From an uncultured Collinsella sp. (GTDB lineage Bacteria > Actinomycetota > Coriobacteriia > Coriobacteriales > Coriobacteriaceae): 64,000 nucleotides of DNA. The DNA is taken from assembly GCA_900549715.1 (NCBI GenBank), contig URPK01000007.1:32483-96482 (forward strand). The letters run 5' to 3'. A program made the translations under genes and the position numbers. The notes below the pieces were generated by a model. It saw only the letters and a program-made list of their open reading frames with translations. It did no database searches and was not told the origin of the DNA. Within the stretch, counting starts at the first letter, position 1, and each line of letters begins with the position of its first letter. This document shows, one piece after another, positions 22,991-31,666 of the stretch.

Positions 22991-23068
22991 CCGGAAAAGT
23001 GTCGAAATAGGCACCTTAAAACTTCGGAAAAGTGTCAAATTCGATAGGCAAATTATCCGGAAAAGTGT
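22991..23068 (+). repeat. Three 12-bp direct repeats at 33-bp spacing
   Basis: CCGGAAAAGTGT at 22991 and 23057 and TCGGAAAAGTGT at 23024 are spaced exactly 33 bp. The gene-free stretch 22774-23138 holds these repeats and otherwise nothing I can name. Their build is like the triple repeat before the DUF4143 fragment, so they may be leftovers of a similar lost gene. Confidence 0.7.
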
Positions 23069-23138
23069 AGCTGGATGACAAAACAGCACTTAGAAGCCGG
23101 TGCTGGATGCGGGATCCTGCGGCCGCCTTCAGCTCTCG

Positions 23139-24125
23139 CTACTCATCGTCCCCGTCGTTGGGGTCGCCCTTGAGGGTGTTGATGTCCAGATACTCGTTAT
23201 CGTCCTCTTTTTGCTGGGTCTCCGACTCCGCTTGGGTGGGGCCGGAGAACAGCCGGAATCCCTCAAACGCAATGACACCGAGCAGGGCAATGACAATGGC
23301 GATAAAGGCAACCTTGACTGCCTGCGGAAATTCCGAAAAACGCAGCGACTTTTCCTCGGCGTAATAATCGGCGAAGCGCTCTTCGCCCGTGCTTTTGGTA
23401 TACGCCGGCGCGGACGCGGCCTCCGGGTCATATTCCGGTGCAGGCGTGGCAGCGTACGGATCGTTGAGATAATCGCTCGATGCGGTGCCATAATCCTCGG
23501 TCTCGATGCGACCGGTGCCAGCGTAACCATCGGAATAATCGGAATATGCCGCACCGCCCTCAGAGTCCGCGGCGCTCGTGTTGGCGGCAAAAAGCGGGTT
23601 AACCGGAACGTCGAGCGCCGGCATGCCGGTAGAGGTCTCATCCAGATCGGCTGCAGCCCAGGAATCGTAGGCAACCTGATGGGCAGCGGGCTCATCGAGC
23701 CTTGTGACCGGAGGCTTGCGTGCCGCAGGAACAGGCAACTGCTGGGCGCTGTACATAACGGTGCTGTCGGCCGATTTGCTCCGCGTCGCTGCGGCGAGAA
23801 ATGCCGCCGTCTCGGACGGGTCGCTTGCGGGGCGGGGAGCGGGCGTGGGCGCCGAAGTGGGTGCGGCCTTAACCTCGGGCGTCGAAACAAGCGACTGCGC
23901 AGGAGTCGGCACAGATGCGGGCTTAGGCGCAAGTGCGGGATTGGGGCTTGACGGGCGAGCCCCGCCGCCCATGAGTTCGTCGGCGGTCCACGGGCGATCA
24001 TCCATCACGTCGTCAAGGCTCAGCGAAAACAGGTCGTCTTCCCCCTCATCGAACATGCGGTGCACATGTCCACCAATTGCCGGAATCAATCCGCGACCGG
24101 TGCATGATGCCTTGCTCAACGCCAT
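23139..24125 (-). CDS. Single-pass membrane protein with long Pro/Ala-rich cytoplasmic region
   Basis: A 328-residue protein of unknown function. Residues about 60-130 are low-complexity Pro/Ala/Ser (NPALAPKPASVPTPAQ). Residues about 180-260 are acidic and tyrosine-rich (SDYSDGYAGTG, DYLNDPYAATPAPEYD). One hydrophobic helix lies at about 270-293 (FIAIVIALLGVIAFEGF), followed by an acidic tail of 35 residues. No signal peptide is present, so the long N-terminal region is probably cytosolic. The ATG at 24125 has AAAGGGTGG upstream. Composition resembles actinobacterial envelope or division-associated linkers, but no family is recognised. Confidence 0.6.
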   Translation of the reverse strand: MALSKASCTGRGLIPAIGGHVHRMFDEGEDDLFSLSLDDVMDDRPWTADELMGGGARPSSPNPALAPKPASVPTPAQSLVSTPEVKAAPTSAPTPAPRPASDPSETAAFLAAATRSKSADSTVMYSAQQLPVPAARKPPVTRLDEPAAHQVAYDSWAAADLDETSTGMPALDVPVNPLFAANTSAADSEGGAAYSDYSDGYAGTGRIETEDYGTASSDYLNDPYAATPAPEYDPEAASAPAYTKSTGEERFADYYAEEKSLRFSEFPQAVKVAFIAIVIALLGVIAFEGFRLFSGPTQAESETQQKEDDNEYLDINTLKGDPNDGDDE

Positions 24126-24248
24126 TCTGTTCCACCCTTTCGAAATACTAATGACATCGATTATATGGAACTTTCCAAGCGGCTCGGTCTTGGATTCATG
24201 CTTTCCAGAACTCGCGCCCAAAAGGGGAGGGGCAATCCAGGTGAGTGC

Positions 24249-24902
24249 CTACTTGTCGCCTGCTGCCGCCTTGGCCTCATTGAGGTAGCTATAGAAGCTG
24301 TATTTGGAGATGCCAAAGAACTCGCAGGCGCGCTCGCTCGACTTGGAAATGAGGAAGGCGCCGCGACGGTCGAGGTAGCCGATGGCACGAATGCGCTCGT
24401 CTTTGGTCATGAGCGCCGCGGGCTTGCCCACAAACTGCTCGCACTCGTGCAGCAGGTCCTCGAGCAGGTCGCCGATGTTCTTGGTAATGGGCTCGGGCTC
24501 GGTGTAGCCCGTGCCGCCGGTGCCGGTAAAGGCATCGAGCGAGCGCTCAAAAGCCTTCATGAGCGTAATGTCAAAGTTGATGCCCAAAATGCCGACGGGC
24601 TTGCCCTCGTCGTTGCGGATAAAGATGGTCGAGGACTTGAGCAGCTTGCCATCGGCGGTTTTGGTGAGGTACGGCTCGCGGTCGTGCACGTCGGCGGTGC
24701 CCTCGTGCATGGATTCAAGCACAATATGGCTGGGGCCGTCACCCAGTTTGCGCCCGCTGACGTGGCCGTTTTCGATCACTACGATGGAGCGGTCCACGTC
24801 CTCGGTCTCCAGGTCGTGGACGACGACTTCGCAGTTGGGGCCAAATTGGAGCGCCAGGCCGTGTGCAAGGCGCTTGTAGAACTCAATCTGTGCGGGGGTC
24901 AT
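24249..24902 (-). CDS. PAS/HTH transcriptional regulator, YheO/DauR type (second copy)
   Basis: A 217-residue paralogue of the regulator at 7.5 kb. The YheO-like PAS domain reads NCEVVVHDLETEDVDRSIVV, then GRKLGDGPSHIVL and IFIRNDEGKPVGILGINFD. The C-terminal HTH_22 region is RRGAFLISKSSERACEFFGI, then SKYSFYSYLN. AGGAAGG precedes the ATG. It is divergent from ygeX and probably controls the ygeX operon, dividing the purine regulon with its paralogue. The ligand is unknown. Confidence 0.85.
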   Translation of the reverse strand: MTPAQIEFYKRLAHGLALQFGPNCEVVVHDLETEDVDRSIVVIENGHVSGRKLGDGPSHIVLESMHEGTADVHDREPYLTKTADGKLLKSSTIFIRNDEGKPVGILGINFDITLMKAFERSLDAFTGTGGTGYTEPEPITKNIGDLLEDLLHECEQFVGKPAALMTKDERIRAIGYLDRRGAFLISKSSERACEFFGISKYSFYSYLNEAKAAAGDK

Positions 24903-25021
24903 GGGTGCCTTCCTAAAAATTAGTTTGGGCTCACTGTGCCATAAACCCCACTTGTTCGCAAATAACGAAAGCGTCGCTGTGTTATGTGACCGTTCGGCGG
25001 CGAAAAGGTACCGATTACGGC

Positions 25022-25090
25022 AACAAACAATTTGTTAGGTTTTCCAATCAAAAAGTGTGATAGAACAGTGCTAACAAACTTTTTGTTTGG
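25022..25090. promoter_or_regulatory. Two AT-rich inverted motifs upstream of ygeX, candidate operators
   Basis: AACAAACAATTTGTTA at 25022-25037 and TAACAAACTTTTTGTTTGG at 25072-25090 share a TAACAAA half-site in opposite directions and are each partly palindromic. They lie in the 277-bp divergent region between a PAS/HTH regulator and ygeX. A TAACAAA word also occurs upstream of the purine permease, beside the paralogous regulator. Binding is inferred. Confidence 0.5.
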
Positions 25091-25179
25091 CATCCACATA
25101 AAAGTTCAGCCGTGTGAATGGGATCGGGCTGAAACGCGTATGCGGGGGCCGGCAAGAGAGAACTTAAGGAGTTCACCGT

Positions 25180-26394
25180 ATGGCCGATAAGATCCAGTGG
25201 GCGGGCAACACGATGCCCAAGAGCGATGACAAGCACTTGGGAATCATGAGCCTCGACCACGTGAAGAAGGCCCGCGCCTTCCACCAGTCGTTCCCCCAGT
25301 ACACCGTCACTCCGCTTGCCCGCCTGGATGGCCAGGCCGCGCGCCTGGGCCTGTCCAACCTGTGCGTTAAGGACGAGAGCTATCGCTTTGGCCTCAACGC
25401 CTTTAAGGTCCTGGGCGGTTCGTTTGCCATGGCCAACTACATTGCCGACGAGACCGGCAAGGACGTTGCCGAGTGCACCTTCGATTACCTGACCTCCGAT
25501 CAGCTTGCCAAGGACTTTGGCCAGGCTACCTTCTTTACCGCCACCGACGGCAACCATGGCCGCGGCGTGGCATGGGCTGCCAACAAGCTGGGCCAGAAGG
25601 CCGTCGTGCACATGCCCAAGGGTTCCACCAAGCCACGCTTCGATAACATCGCCGCCGAGGGCGCCACGGTGACCATCGAAGAGGTCAACTACGACGAGTG
25701 CGTGCGCATGGCCGCCGCCGAGGCCGATGCCTGCGAGCGCGGCGTCATCGTTCAGGACACCGCCTGGGAGGGCTACGAGAAGATCCCGTCCTGGATCATG
25801 GAGGGCTACGGCACCATGGCTTCCGAGGCTGCCGAGCAGCTGCGCGAGATGGCCATCAACCGCCCGACGCACGTGTTTGTCCAGGCTGGCGTGGGTTCGC
25901 TCGCCGGCGCCGTGGTGGGCTACTTCACCAACCTGTATCCCGATAACCCGCCCACCTTCGTCGTGGTCGAGTGCGCGCCTGCCGCCTGCCTGTACAAGGG
26001 CGCTGCCGCCGGCGACGGCGACCCGCGCATCGTGGACGGCGACATGCCCTCCATCATGGCCGGCCTGTGCTGCGGCGAGCCCAACATCTTGGGCTGGGAT
26101 ATCCTGCGCAACCACACCACCGCCTTCGTGTCCTGCCCCGACTGGGTCACCGCTCGCGGCATGCGCACTCTGGGCGCTCCCGAGAAGGGCGACCCGCGCG
26201 TCATCTCTGGCGAGTCCGGCGCTGTGACCACCGGTCTGGTCGAGACTCTCATGCTCGATCCCGAGTACGCCGAGCTCAAGGAACTCATCGGCCTGGACAA
26301 GACGAGCTCCGTGCTCTGCTTCTCCACCGAGGGCGACACCGATCCGGATCAGTACCGTCGCATCGTCTGGGAGGGCGAGTATCCGACCTGCTAG
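25180..26394 (+). CDS. ygeX: Diaminopropionate ammonia-lyase
   Basis: A 404-residue fold type II PLP enzyme. The PLP lysine is in GLNAFKVLGGSF (Lys76), the phosphate/loop region is TATDGNHGRGVAWAA, and the glycine loop is VQAGVGSLAGAVVG. Length and motifs match YgeX (DpaL), which converts D- or L-2,3-diaminopropionate to pyruvate and two ammonia, through aminoacrylate that RidA can clear. In the purine cluster it is the step that yields pyruvate. AAGGAG lies 8 nt before the ATG. It leads an operon with ygeY and ygeW. Confidence 0.94.
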   Translation: MADKIQWAGNTMPKSDDKHLGIMSLDHVKKARAFHQSFPQYTVTPLARLDGQAARLGLSNLCVKDESYRFGLNAFKVLGGSFAMANYIADETGKDVAECTFDYLTSDQLAKDFGQATFFTATDGNHGRGVAWAANKLGQKAVVHMPKGSTKPRFDNIAAEGATVTIEEVNYDECVRMAAAEADACERGVIVQDTAWEGYEKIPSWIMEGYGTMASEAAEQLREMAINRPTHVFVQAGVGSLAGAVVGYFTNLYPDNPPTFVVVECAPAACLYKGAAAGDGDPRIVDGDMPSIMAGLCCGEPNILGWDILRNHTTAFVSCPDWVTARGMRTLGAPEKGDPRVISGESGAVTTGLVETLMLDPEYAELKELIGLDKTSSVLCFSTEGDTDPDQYRRIVWEGEYPTC

Positions 26395-26409
26395 CAGGCT
26401 GACCTGTCC

Positions 26410-26527
26410 GGAGGCAGCCGGAGGACTTTACTCCCTGCTCGGACAGTCCTGCTCGCACGGAGAGCACATTAAGTGCTCTCCGGCTCGTGCGGAACTCGCG
26501 ACGGAGCAAAGTCCTCCGTCCGCCTCC
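26410..26527 (+). other. Large two-level hairpin between ygeX and ygeY
   Basis: GGAGGACTTT at 26420-26429 pairs perfectly with AAAGTCCTCC at 26508-26517, flanked by GGAGG/CCTCC outside and CTCC/GGAG inside. An inner stem of 10 bp (26458-26467 with 26473-26482) caps it. No T-run follows. It probably stabilises the ygeX 3' end or separates expression of ygeX from ygeY. Confidence 0.6.
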
Positions 26528-26631
26528 TATGGTTACTTGCTTGTGGGGTGCTCGACCTCACGCTGCTTGGCACAAGTGATCTATCTGAAATATCTACCTG
26601 TAGGTAAACCCTTGTAGAAAGGTTGACTGTT

Positions 26632-28017
26632 ATGACTAAAGAACTCGATTTTGATGCCATTAAGGCTGCTGCGGAGTCTCATCGTGCTGATATGACTCGC
26701 TTCCTGCGCGCCATGATCTCTCACCCCTCTGAGTCCTGCGAGGAGGGTGAGGTTGTCGCCTGCATCAAGGCCGAGATGGAGAGCCTCGGCTATGACGAGG
26801 TCAAGGTCGATGGCTTGGGTAACGTCATGGGCTTTATGGGCGAGGGCGACAAGATCATCGCCATCGACTCTCACATCGACACCGTCGGCATCGGCAACAT
26901 CGAGAACTGGGATGCCGATCCCTATGAGGGCTACGAGACCGACGAGATCATCTACGGCCGCGGCGGCTCCGACCAGGAGGGTGGCATGGCTTCTGCTACC
27001 TATGCTGCCAAGATGATGAAGGACATGGGCCTCATCCCCGAGGGCTACAAGATCATGGTCGTCGGCACCGTCCAGGAAGAGGACTGCGACGGCATGTGCT
27101 GGCAGTACATCTACAACAAGGACGGCATTAAGCCCGAGTTTGTCATTTCCACCGAGCCCACCGACGGCGGCATCTATCGCGGTCACCGCGGCCGCATGGA
27201 GATCCGCGTCGACGTTCACGGCACCTCCTGCCACGGTTCCGCTCCCGACCGCGGCGACAACGCCATCTACAAGATGGCCGACATCATCGCCGACGTCCGC
27301 GCCCTCAACAACAACGGCTGCGACGAGTCGACCGACATCAAGGGCCTCGTCAAGATGCTCGACCCTAAGTACAACCCCGAGCACTTCGAGGACGCCCGCT
27401 TCCTGGGCCGCGGCACCTGCACCGTCAGCCAGATCTTCTACACCAGCCCCAGCCGCTGCGCTGTCGCTGACTCCTGCGCCATCTCCATCGACCGTCGTAT
27501 GACCGCCGGTGAGACCTGGGAGTCTTGCCTGGACGAGATCCGCAACCTGCCGGCCGCCAAGAAGTACGGCGACGACGTGAAGGTCTCCATGTACATGTAC
27601 GACCGTCCGTCCTGGACCGGCGAGGTTTACGAGACCGAGGCTTACTTCCCCACGTGGATCAACAAGGAGACCGCTCCGCACGTCAAGGCCCTCGTCGACG
27701 CCCACAAGGCCATGTTCGGTGACGAGCGCATCGGCTGCGAGCCCAGCATGGACAAGCGCACCGGTCGTCCGCTGTGCGACAAGTGGACCTTCTCCACGAA
27801 CTGCGTTTCCATCCAGGGCCGCTATGGCATCCCCTGCGTCGGCTTTGGCCCGGGTGCCGAGTCTCAGGCTCACGCTCCCAACGAGGTCACCTACAAGGAC
27901 GACCTGGTCACCGCTGCCGCCATGTATGTGGCTGCCCTGAACCTCTACGATCCGAGCCAGGCCGATGGCGACGCCACCGTGTTCCGCGCCGGTCTGACCA
28001 ACAACAAGATCGATTAG
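26632..28017 (+). CDS. ygeY: YgeY family selenium-metabolism-linked M20 hydrolase
   Basis: A 461-residue M20/ArgE/DapE-type metallohydrolase. The metal ligands are visible in DSHIDTVG (His), GRGGSDQEGG (bridging Asp), VQEEDCDG (catalytic Glu and ligand) and SQAHAPNE (C-terminal His). The dimerisation insert lies at about residues 180-300. M20 enzymes cleave amide bonds in acylated or carbamoylated amino acids. Between ygeX and ygeW it probably frees 2,3-diaminopropionate from a ureido or acyl precursor made during purine breakdown. AGAAAGG 9 nt upstream supports the ATG at 26632. Confidence 0.92.
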   Translation: MTKELDFDAIKAAAESHRADMTRFLRAMISHPSESCEEGEVVACIKAEMESLGYDEVKVDGLGNVMGFMGEGDKIIAIDSHIDTVGIGNIENWDADPYEGYETDEIIYGRGGSDQEGGMASATYAAKMMKDMGLIPEGYKIMVVGTVQEEDCDGMCWQYIYNKDGIKPEFVISTEPTDGGIYRGHRGRMEIRVDVHGTSCHGSAPDRGDNAIYKMADIIADVRALNNNGCDESTDIKGLVKMLDPKYNPEHFEDARFLGRGTCTVSQIFYTSPSRCAVADSCAISIDRRMTAGETWESCLDEIRNLPAAKKYGDDVKVSMYMYDRPSWTGEVYETEAYFPTWINKETAPHVKALVDAHKAMFGDERIGCEPSMDKRTGRPLCDKWTFSTNCVSIQGRYGIPCVGFGPGAESQAHAPNEVTYKDDLVTAAAMYVAALNLYDPSQADGDATVFRAGLTNNKID

Positions 28018-28039
28018 TCCCATTCCTCGATCTTGTTGA

Positions 28040-28064
28040 GCCGGGGACAGCTCGTGTCCCCGGC
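28040..28064 (+). other. Perfect 10-bp hairpin between ygeY and ygeW
   Basis: GCCGGGGACA at 28040-28049 pairs with TGTCCCCGGC at 28055-28064 around GCTCG. No T-run follows. In the 201-bp spacer it is the only strong structure; it is a likely intercistronic stabiliser or partial attenuator before ygeW. Confidence 0.55.
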
Positions 28065-28218
28065 ACCCCCTGTTGACTTGGGGCCCGCGGTCGTTATCTC
28101 CCATGCTTCCTCAACGGTAGCGGGTCCTCGTCATAGTGCTCTGCATGTTCTAGCCACACGCGCATGCCGGAGCACATCTACTCATTGCAATCGTTTCATC
28201 TTTGGAAAGGATATTTAC

Positions 28219-29421
28219 ATGGACGCCAAGTTTACCGAGCTCGTCGAGCAGCTGAACGGCCTCGATTTTAAGGGCATGTACGGCAGCGACTTCCTGCACA
28301 CCTGGGACAAGACCACCGATGAGCTCAAGGCGCTCTACATCGTCGCCGACGCCCTGCGCGAGCTGCGCGAGAACAACGTTTCGTCCAAGATCTTCGATTC
28401 GGGTCTGGCCGTCTCCCTGTTCCGTGACAACTCCACCCGTACGCGCTTCTCCTTCTCTAAGGCAGCCAACCTGCTCGGTCTTGAGCTGCAGGACCTGGAC
28501 GAGAAGAAGTCCCAGATCGCTCACGGCGAGACCGTCCGCGAGACCGCTACCATGATCTCCTTCATGGCTGACGTCATCGGCATCCGCGACGACATGTACA
28601 TCGGCAAGGGCGACGCCTACATGGCCGAGGTCTCCGAGTCTGTCCAGCAGGCTTACGAGGATGGCGTTCTGGATCACCGTCCCACGCTCATCTCTCTGCA
28701 GTCCGATTCCGACCACCCCACGCAGTCCTCTGCCGACATGCTCTACCTCATCAACGAGTTTGGCGGCCTTGAGAACCTCAAGGGCAAGAAGGTTGCCGTC
28801 ACCTGGGCCTATTCGCCCTCTTACGGCAAGCCGCTGTCCTGCCCGCAGTCGCTGATCAGCCTGCTGCCCCGCTTTGGCATGGACGTCACCCTGGCCCACC
28901 CCGAGGGCTACGACCTCATGCCCGAGGTCGTCGAGCGCGCTAAGGGCTACGCCGCCGAGTCCGGCACCACCTTTAAGCAGGTCAACACTATGGCTGAGGC
29001 CTTCGAGGGCGCCGACATCGTGATCCCCAAGAGCTGGGCTCCGTTTGCCGCCATGGAGAAGCGCACCAACCTGTACGCCGAGGGCGACGACGCCGGCATC
29101 GCTGCGCTCGAGAAGGAGCTGCTCGCTCAGAACGCTACGCATCAGGATTGGTGCTCCACGACCGAGCTCATGGAGAAGACCGCCAACGGCCAGGACACCA
29201 TCTTTATGCATCCGCTGCCCGCCGACATCTCTGGTGTCTCTTGCGAGCACGGCGAGGTCAACGCCGACGTCTTCGACATGCACCGCGTGGGCATGTACAA
29301 GGAGGCCAGCTACAAGCCGTACGCCATCGCAGCCATGATGTTCCTGCAGAAGGTTGCCGATCCCGCCGCTACCCTCAAGGCCCTCGACGAGCGCAACACC
29401 GCCCGTTGGTTCCAGGCCTAA
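28219..29421 (+). CDS. ygeW: Knotted carbamoyltransferase YgeW
   Basis: A 400-residue member of the aspartate/ornithine carbamoyltransferase superfamily. The carbamoyl phosphate loop is LFRDNSTRTRFSF (STRT), followed by SDSDHPTQSSADML (HPTQ) and MHPLPADI (HPLP). The length exceeds standard transcarbamoylases (about 310) owing to the inserts of the YgeW class, whose chain is knotted. In purine-degrading clusters it is thought to phosphorolyse a carbamoyl group, yielding carbamoyl phosphate for ATP synthesis by a carbamate kinase; no arcC is seen here. GGAAAGG supports the ATG at 28219. A terminator follows. Confidence 0.93.
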   Translation: MDAKFTELVEQLNGLDFKGMYGSDFLHTWDKTTDELKALYIVADALRELRENNVSSKIFDSGLAVSLFRDNSTRTRFSFSKAANLLGLELQDLDEKKSQIAHGETVRETATMISFMADVIGIRDDMYIGKGDAYMAEVSESVQQAYEDGVLDHRPTLISLQSDSDHPTQSSADMLYLINEFGGLENLKGKKVAVTWAYSPSYGKPLSCPQSLISLLPRFGMDVTLAHPEGYDLMPEVVERAKGYAAESGTTFKQVNTMAEAFEGADIVIPKSWAPFAAMEKRTNLYAEGDDAGIAALEKELLAQNATHQDWCSTTELMEKTANGQDTIFMHPLPADISGVSCEHGEVNADVFDMHRVGMYKEASYKPYAIAAMMFLQKVADPAATLKALDERNTARWFQA

Positions 29422-29444
29422 AGCTGGGTTGAGGTAAGCCATGT

Positions 29445-29483
29445 AAAGGGGGCGCTCTGCCAACCGGCGGGGTGCCCCTTTTT
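29445..29483 (+). terminator. Terminator after ygeW
   Basis: AAAGGGGGCGC pairs with GGGTGCCCCTTT with a GC-rich loop and a TTTTT run ending at 29483. It ends the ygeX-ygeY-ygeW transcript. Confidence 0.8.
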
Positions 29484-29571
29484 GCATCGTGGGCGTGCGG
29501 GATAAGCGCTTTCGATGTAGATGCCCCGCGACGCGAGTTATGGGTACGATGGTTTCAGGGGAGGTATCGCC

Positions 29572-30186
29572 ATGAAACTTGGTTGCGTGATTATGGCTTC
29601 GGGCGAGGGCAAGCGATTTGGCTCTAACAAGATGCTCGCCGATATCTATGACGAGCCGCTGATTGCCCGGACCATTGATTCGGTTCCCCGGGGCTTTGAC
29701 GTTGTGGTTTCGACGCGTTGGCCCGAGGTCGCTCGGATTTGCGAGGATAAGCATTGCCCGTGTGTGCTGCACGATGGCGAGCTGCGCAGCGAAAGCGTCC
29801 GTGCGGGGCTTTCGTGGGGAGTCGAACGCAACTGGAAAGGTTGCCTCTTTTTGCCGGGCGACCAGCCGCTCGTGAGTTCGGATTCTTTTGAGGCTATGGT
29901 TCGTGCATTTGACGAGCGTGGCCGCAAGCATCCGGTGCGCCTTGCGTGCAACGGTGAGCCTTCGAGCCCGGTGATCTTTCCGGCGGAACTGTTCGATGCA
30001 CTTATGTGTCTTGAGGGTAAGGACGGCGGCGGTTCGATCCTCAAGGACCGTGCCGACGTGGTGCTGGTCGAGGCGCGTGCCTACGAGCTGTGGGACGTCG
30101 ATACCGTCAAAGGACAGCGACGCATAACGGAGCATATCGCCGCCTGCTCGTATTTTGATCGCGTGGCCAACTGCATCAATCAATAA
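29572..30186 (+). CDS. mocA: Molybdenum cofactor cytidylyltransferase-like protein (MocA/YgfJ)
   Basis: A 204-residue nucleotidyltransferase. The NTP-binding start is GCVIMASGEGKRFGSNKM, with ESVRAGL and LPGDQPLV further on and the closing WDVDTV. MocA joins CTP to molybdopterin to give the MCD cofactor used by xanthine dehydrogenase-type enzymes; YgfJ is the version in Se-hydroxylase clusters. GGGGAGG lies 7 nt before the ATG at 29572. hyuA starts 10 nt downstream. The product would supply the Mo hydroxylase at 15.1 kb. Confidence 0.9.
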   Translation: MKLGCVIMASGEGKRFGSNKMLADIYDEPLIARTIDSVPRGFDVVVSTRWPEVARICEDKHCPCVLHDGELRSESVRAGLSWGVERNWKGCLFLPGDQPLVSSDSFEAMVRAFDERGRKHPVRLACNGEPSSPVIFPAELFDALMCLEGKDGGGSILKDRADVVLVEARAYELWDVDTVKGQRRITEHIAACSYFDRVANCINQ

Positions 30187-30195
30187 GGAGCAATT

Positions 30196-31563
30196 ATGAT
30201 CATCATCAAAAACGGCGCACTCGTGACGCCCCAGGGGCTTCGCCGCGCCGATCTTGCCATGGAGGGCGACAAGATTGTGCGGATTGCCGCGGCAATCGAG
30301 CCGGGCGAGGGCGATACCGTCGAGGACGCCACCGACTGTTGGGTGTTTCCCGGCTTTATCGACGGCCACACGCACATGCAGTGCTGGACCGGCATGGATT
30401 GGACAGCCGATAGCTTTGAGACCGGCACGCGCGCGGCTGCCTGCGGCGGCACGACGACCATTGTGGACTACGCGACGGCCGATCGCGGCGTGACCATGCC
30501 CGATGCCTTGGTCGAGTGGCATCATCGCGCCGACGGCACCTGCACCGCCAACTATGCCTTCCATATGGCGCTTGCCGAGTGGAATGAGCGCAACCGCGCC
30601 GATCTTTCGGCCATGCGCGAGGCGGGCGTGTCGTCGTTTAAGACCTACTTTGCCTACGACCATCTGCGCCTGGACGATGCCGAGACGCTCGAGGTGCTGG
30701 AGGAGCTCAAGCGCGTGGGCGGTATCCTGTGCGTGCATTGCGAGAACGGCACGTTGGTCAACGCGCTGCAGAAGCGCGTGTTTGAGCAGGGTATCCACGG
30801 GCCCGAGGGCCATGCGCTCAGCCGTCCAGACGTGTGTGAGGCCGAGGCCGTGAGCCGCCTGCTGTATCTGGCGCACTTGGCCGGGGACGCTCCGGTCAAC
30901 GTGGTGCACCTTTCGACCAAGCTGGGGCTCGAGGCCATTCGCGCTGCCAAAGCGCGCGGGCAGAAGAACATCTATGTCGAGACATGCCCTCAGTATCTGA
31001 TGCTCGACGACACGTGCTACTTGGAGCAGGGCGAGGACGGCTTTGCGGGCGCCAAGTACGTGATGAGTCCGCCGCTGCGCCATGCCGGCGACCGTGCGGC
31101 ACTGCGCGAGGCGCTTGTGGCCGGCGAGATCGATACGATTGCGACCGACCACTGTAGCTTTAACCTGCACGGGCAAAAGGACCGCGGGCGCGACGACTTC
31201 CGCGCGATTCCCAACGGCGGACCCGGCGTGGAGCATCGTCCCGTCGCGATCGCTACGAGCTTTGAGGGACAGCTGGGTCCCGAGGATCTGTGCCGCCTGA
31301 TGAGCGAGAACCCGGCGCGCGTCTTTGGCATGTATCCGCACAAGGGCTGTCTTGCCGAGGGCGCCGATGCCGACGTGTGCGTGTGGGATCCCAAGGCGCG
31401 CTGGACGATTAGCGCCGCGACGCAGCATCAGGCCGTGGACTACACGCCGCTCGAGGGCTTTGAGGCGCACGGCCGCGCCAAGGCCGTGTTTGTGAACGGC
31501 GTACTGGCTGCGCGCGACGGCGAGCCCACCGGAGCCCAACCCGGCCGCTACGTCCCCCGCTAG
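30196..31563 (+). CDS. hyuA: Dihydropyrimidinase/hydantoinase-like amidohydrolase
   Basis: A 455-residue cyclic amidohydrolase. The metal site is DGHTHMQ (HxH), the carboxylated Lys lies in SSFKTYFAYD, further His are in CVHCENG and NVVHLST, and the Asp is in TDHCSF. D-hydantoinases and dihydropyrimidinases open cyclic diamide rings. In the purine cluster it is the candidate for hydrolysing a ring intermediate to an N-carbamoyl product that YgeW or YgeY can use. AAGGAG precedes the ATG at 30196. A long palindrome follows the stop and separates it from convergent yqeC. Confidence 0.9.
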   Translation: MIIIKNGALVTPQGLRRADLAMEGDKIVRIAAAIEPGEGDTVEDATDCWVFPGFIDGHTHMQCWTGMDWTADSFETGTRAAACGGTTTIVDYATADRGVTMPDALVEWHHRADGTCTANYAFHMALAEWNERNRADLSAMREAGVSSFKTYFAYDHLRLDDAETLEVLEELKRVGGILCVHCENGTLVNALQKRVFEQGIHGPEGHALSRPDVCEAEAVSRLLYLAHLAGDAPVNVVHLSTKLGLEAIRAAKARGQKNIYVETCPQYLMLDDTCYLEQGEDGFAGAKYVMSPPLRHAGDRAALREALVAGEIDTIATDHCSFNLHGQKDRGRDDFRAIPNGGPGVEHRPVAIATSFEGQLGPEDLCRLMSENPARVFGMYPHKGCLAEGADADVCVWDPKARWTISAATQHQAVDYTPLEGFEAHGRAKAVFVNGVLAARDGEPTGAQPGRYVPR

Positions 31564-31575
31564 CGGGAAGGGCGT

Positions 31576-31656
31576 CCTCCGCAGTTGCGGTGAAATACGG
31601 ACTGTTTGGCCGCCTGGCGGCCGTAAACAGTCCGTATTTCACCGCAACTGCGGAGG
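31576..31656. repeat. Perfect 32-bp inverted repeat between hyuA and yqeC
   Basis: The arm at 31576-31607 is fully complementary to 31625-31656 across a 17-nt GC-rich loop. The inner 25 bp (AGTTGCGGTGAAATACGGAC, then TGTTT) recur as arms of the palindrome at 34369. It can act as a bidirectional barrier, but the shared sequence marks it as a dispersed repeat family. Confidence 0.92.
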
Positions 31657-31666
31657 CTGGGGCCGG

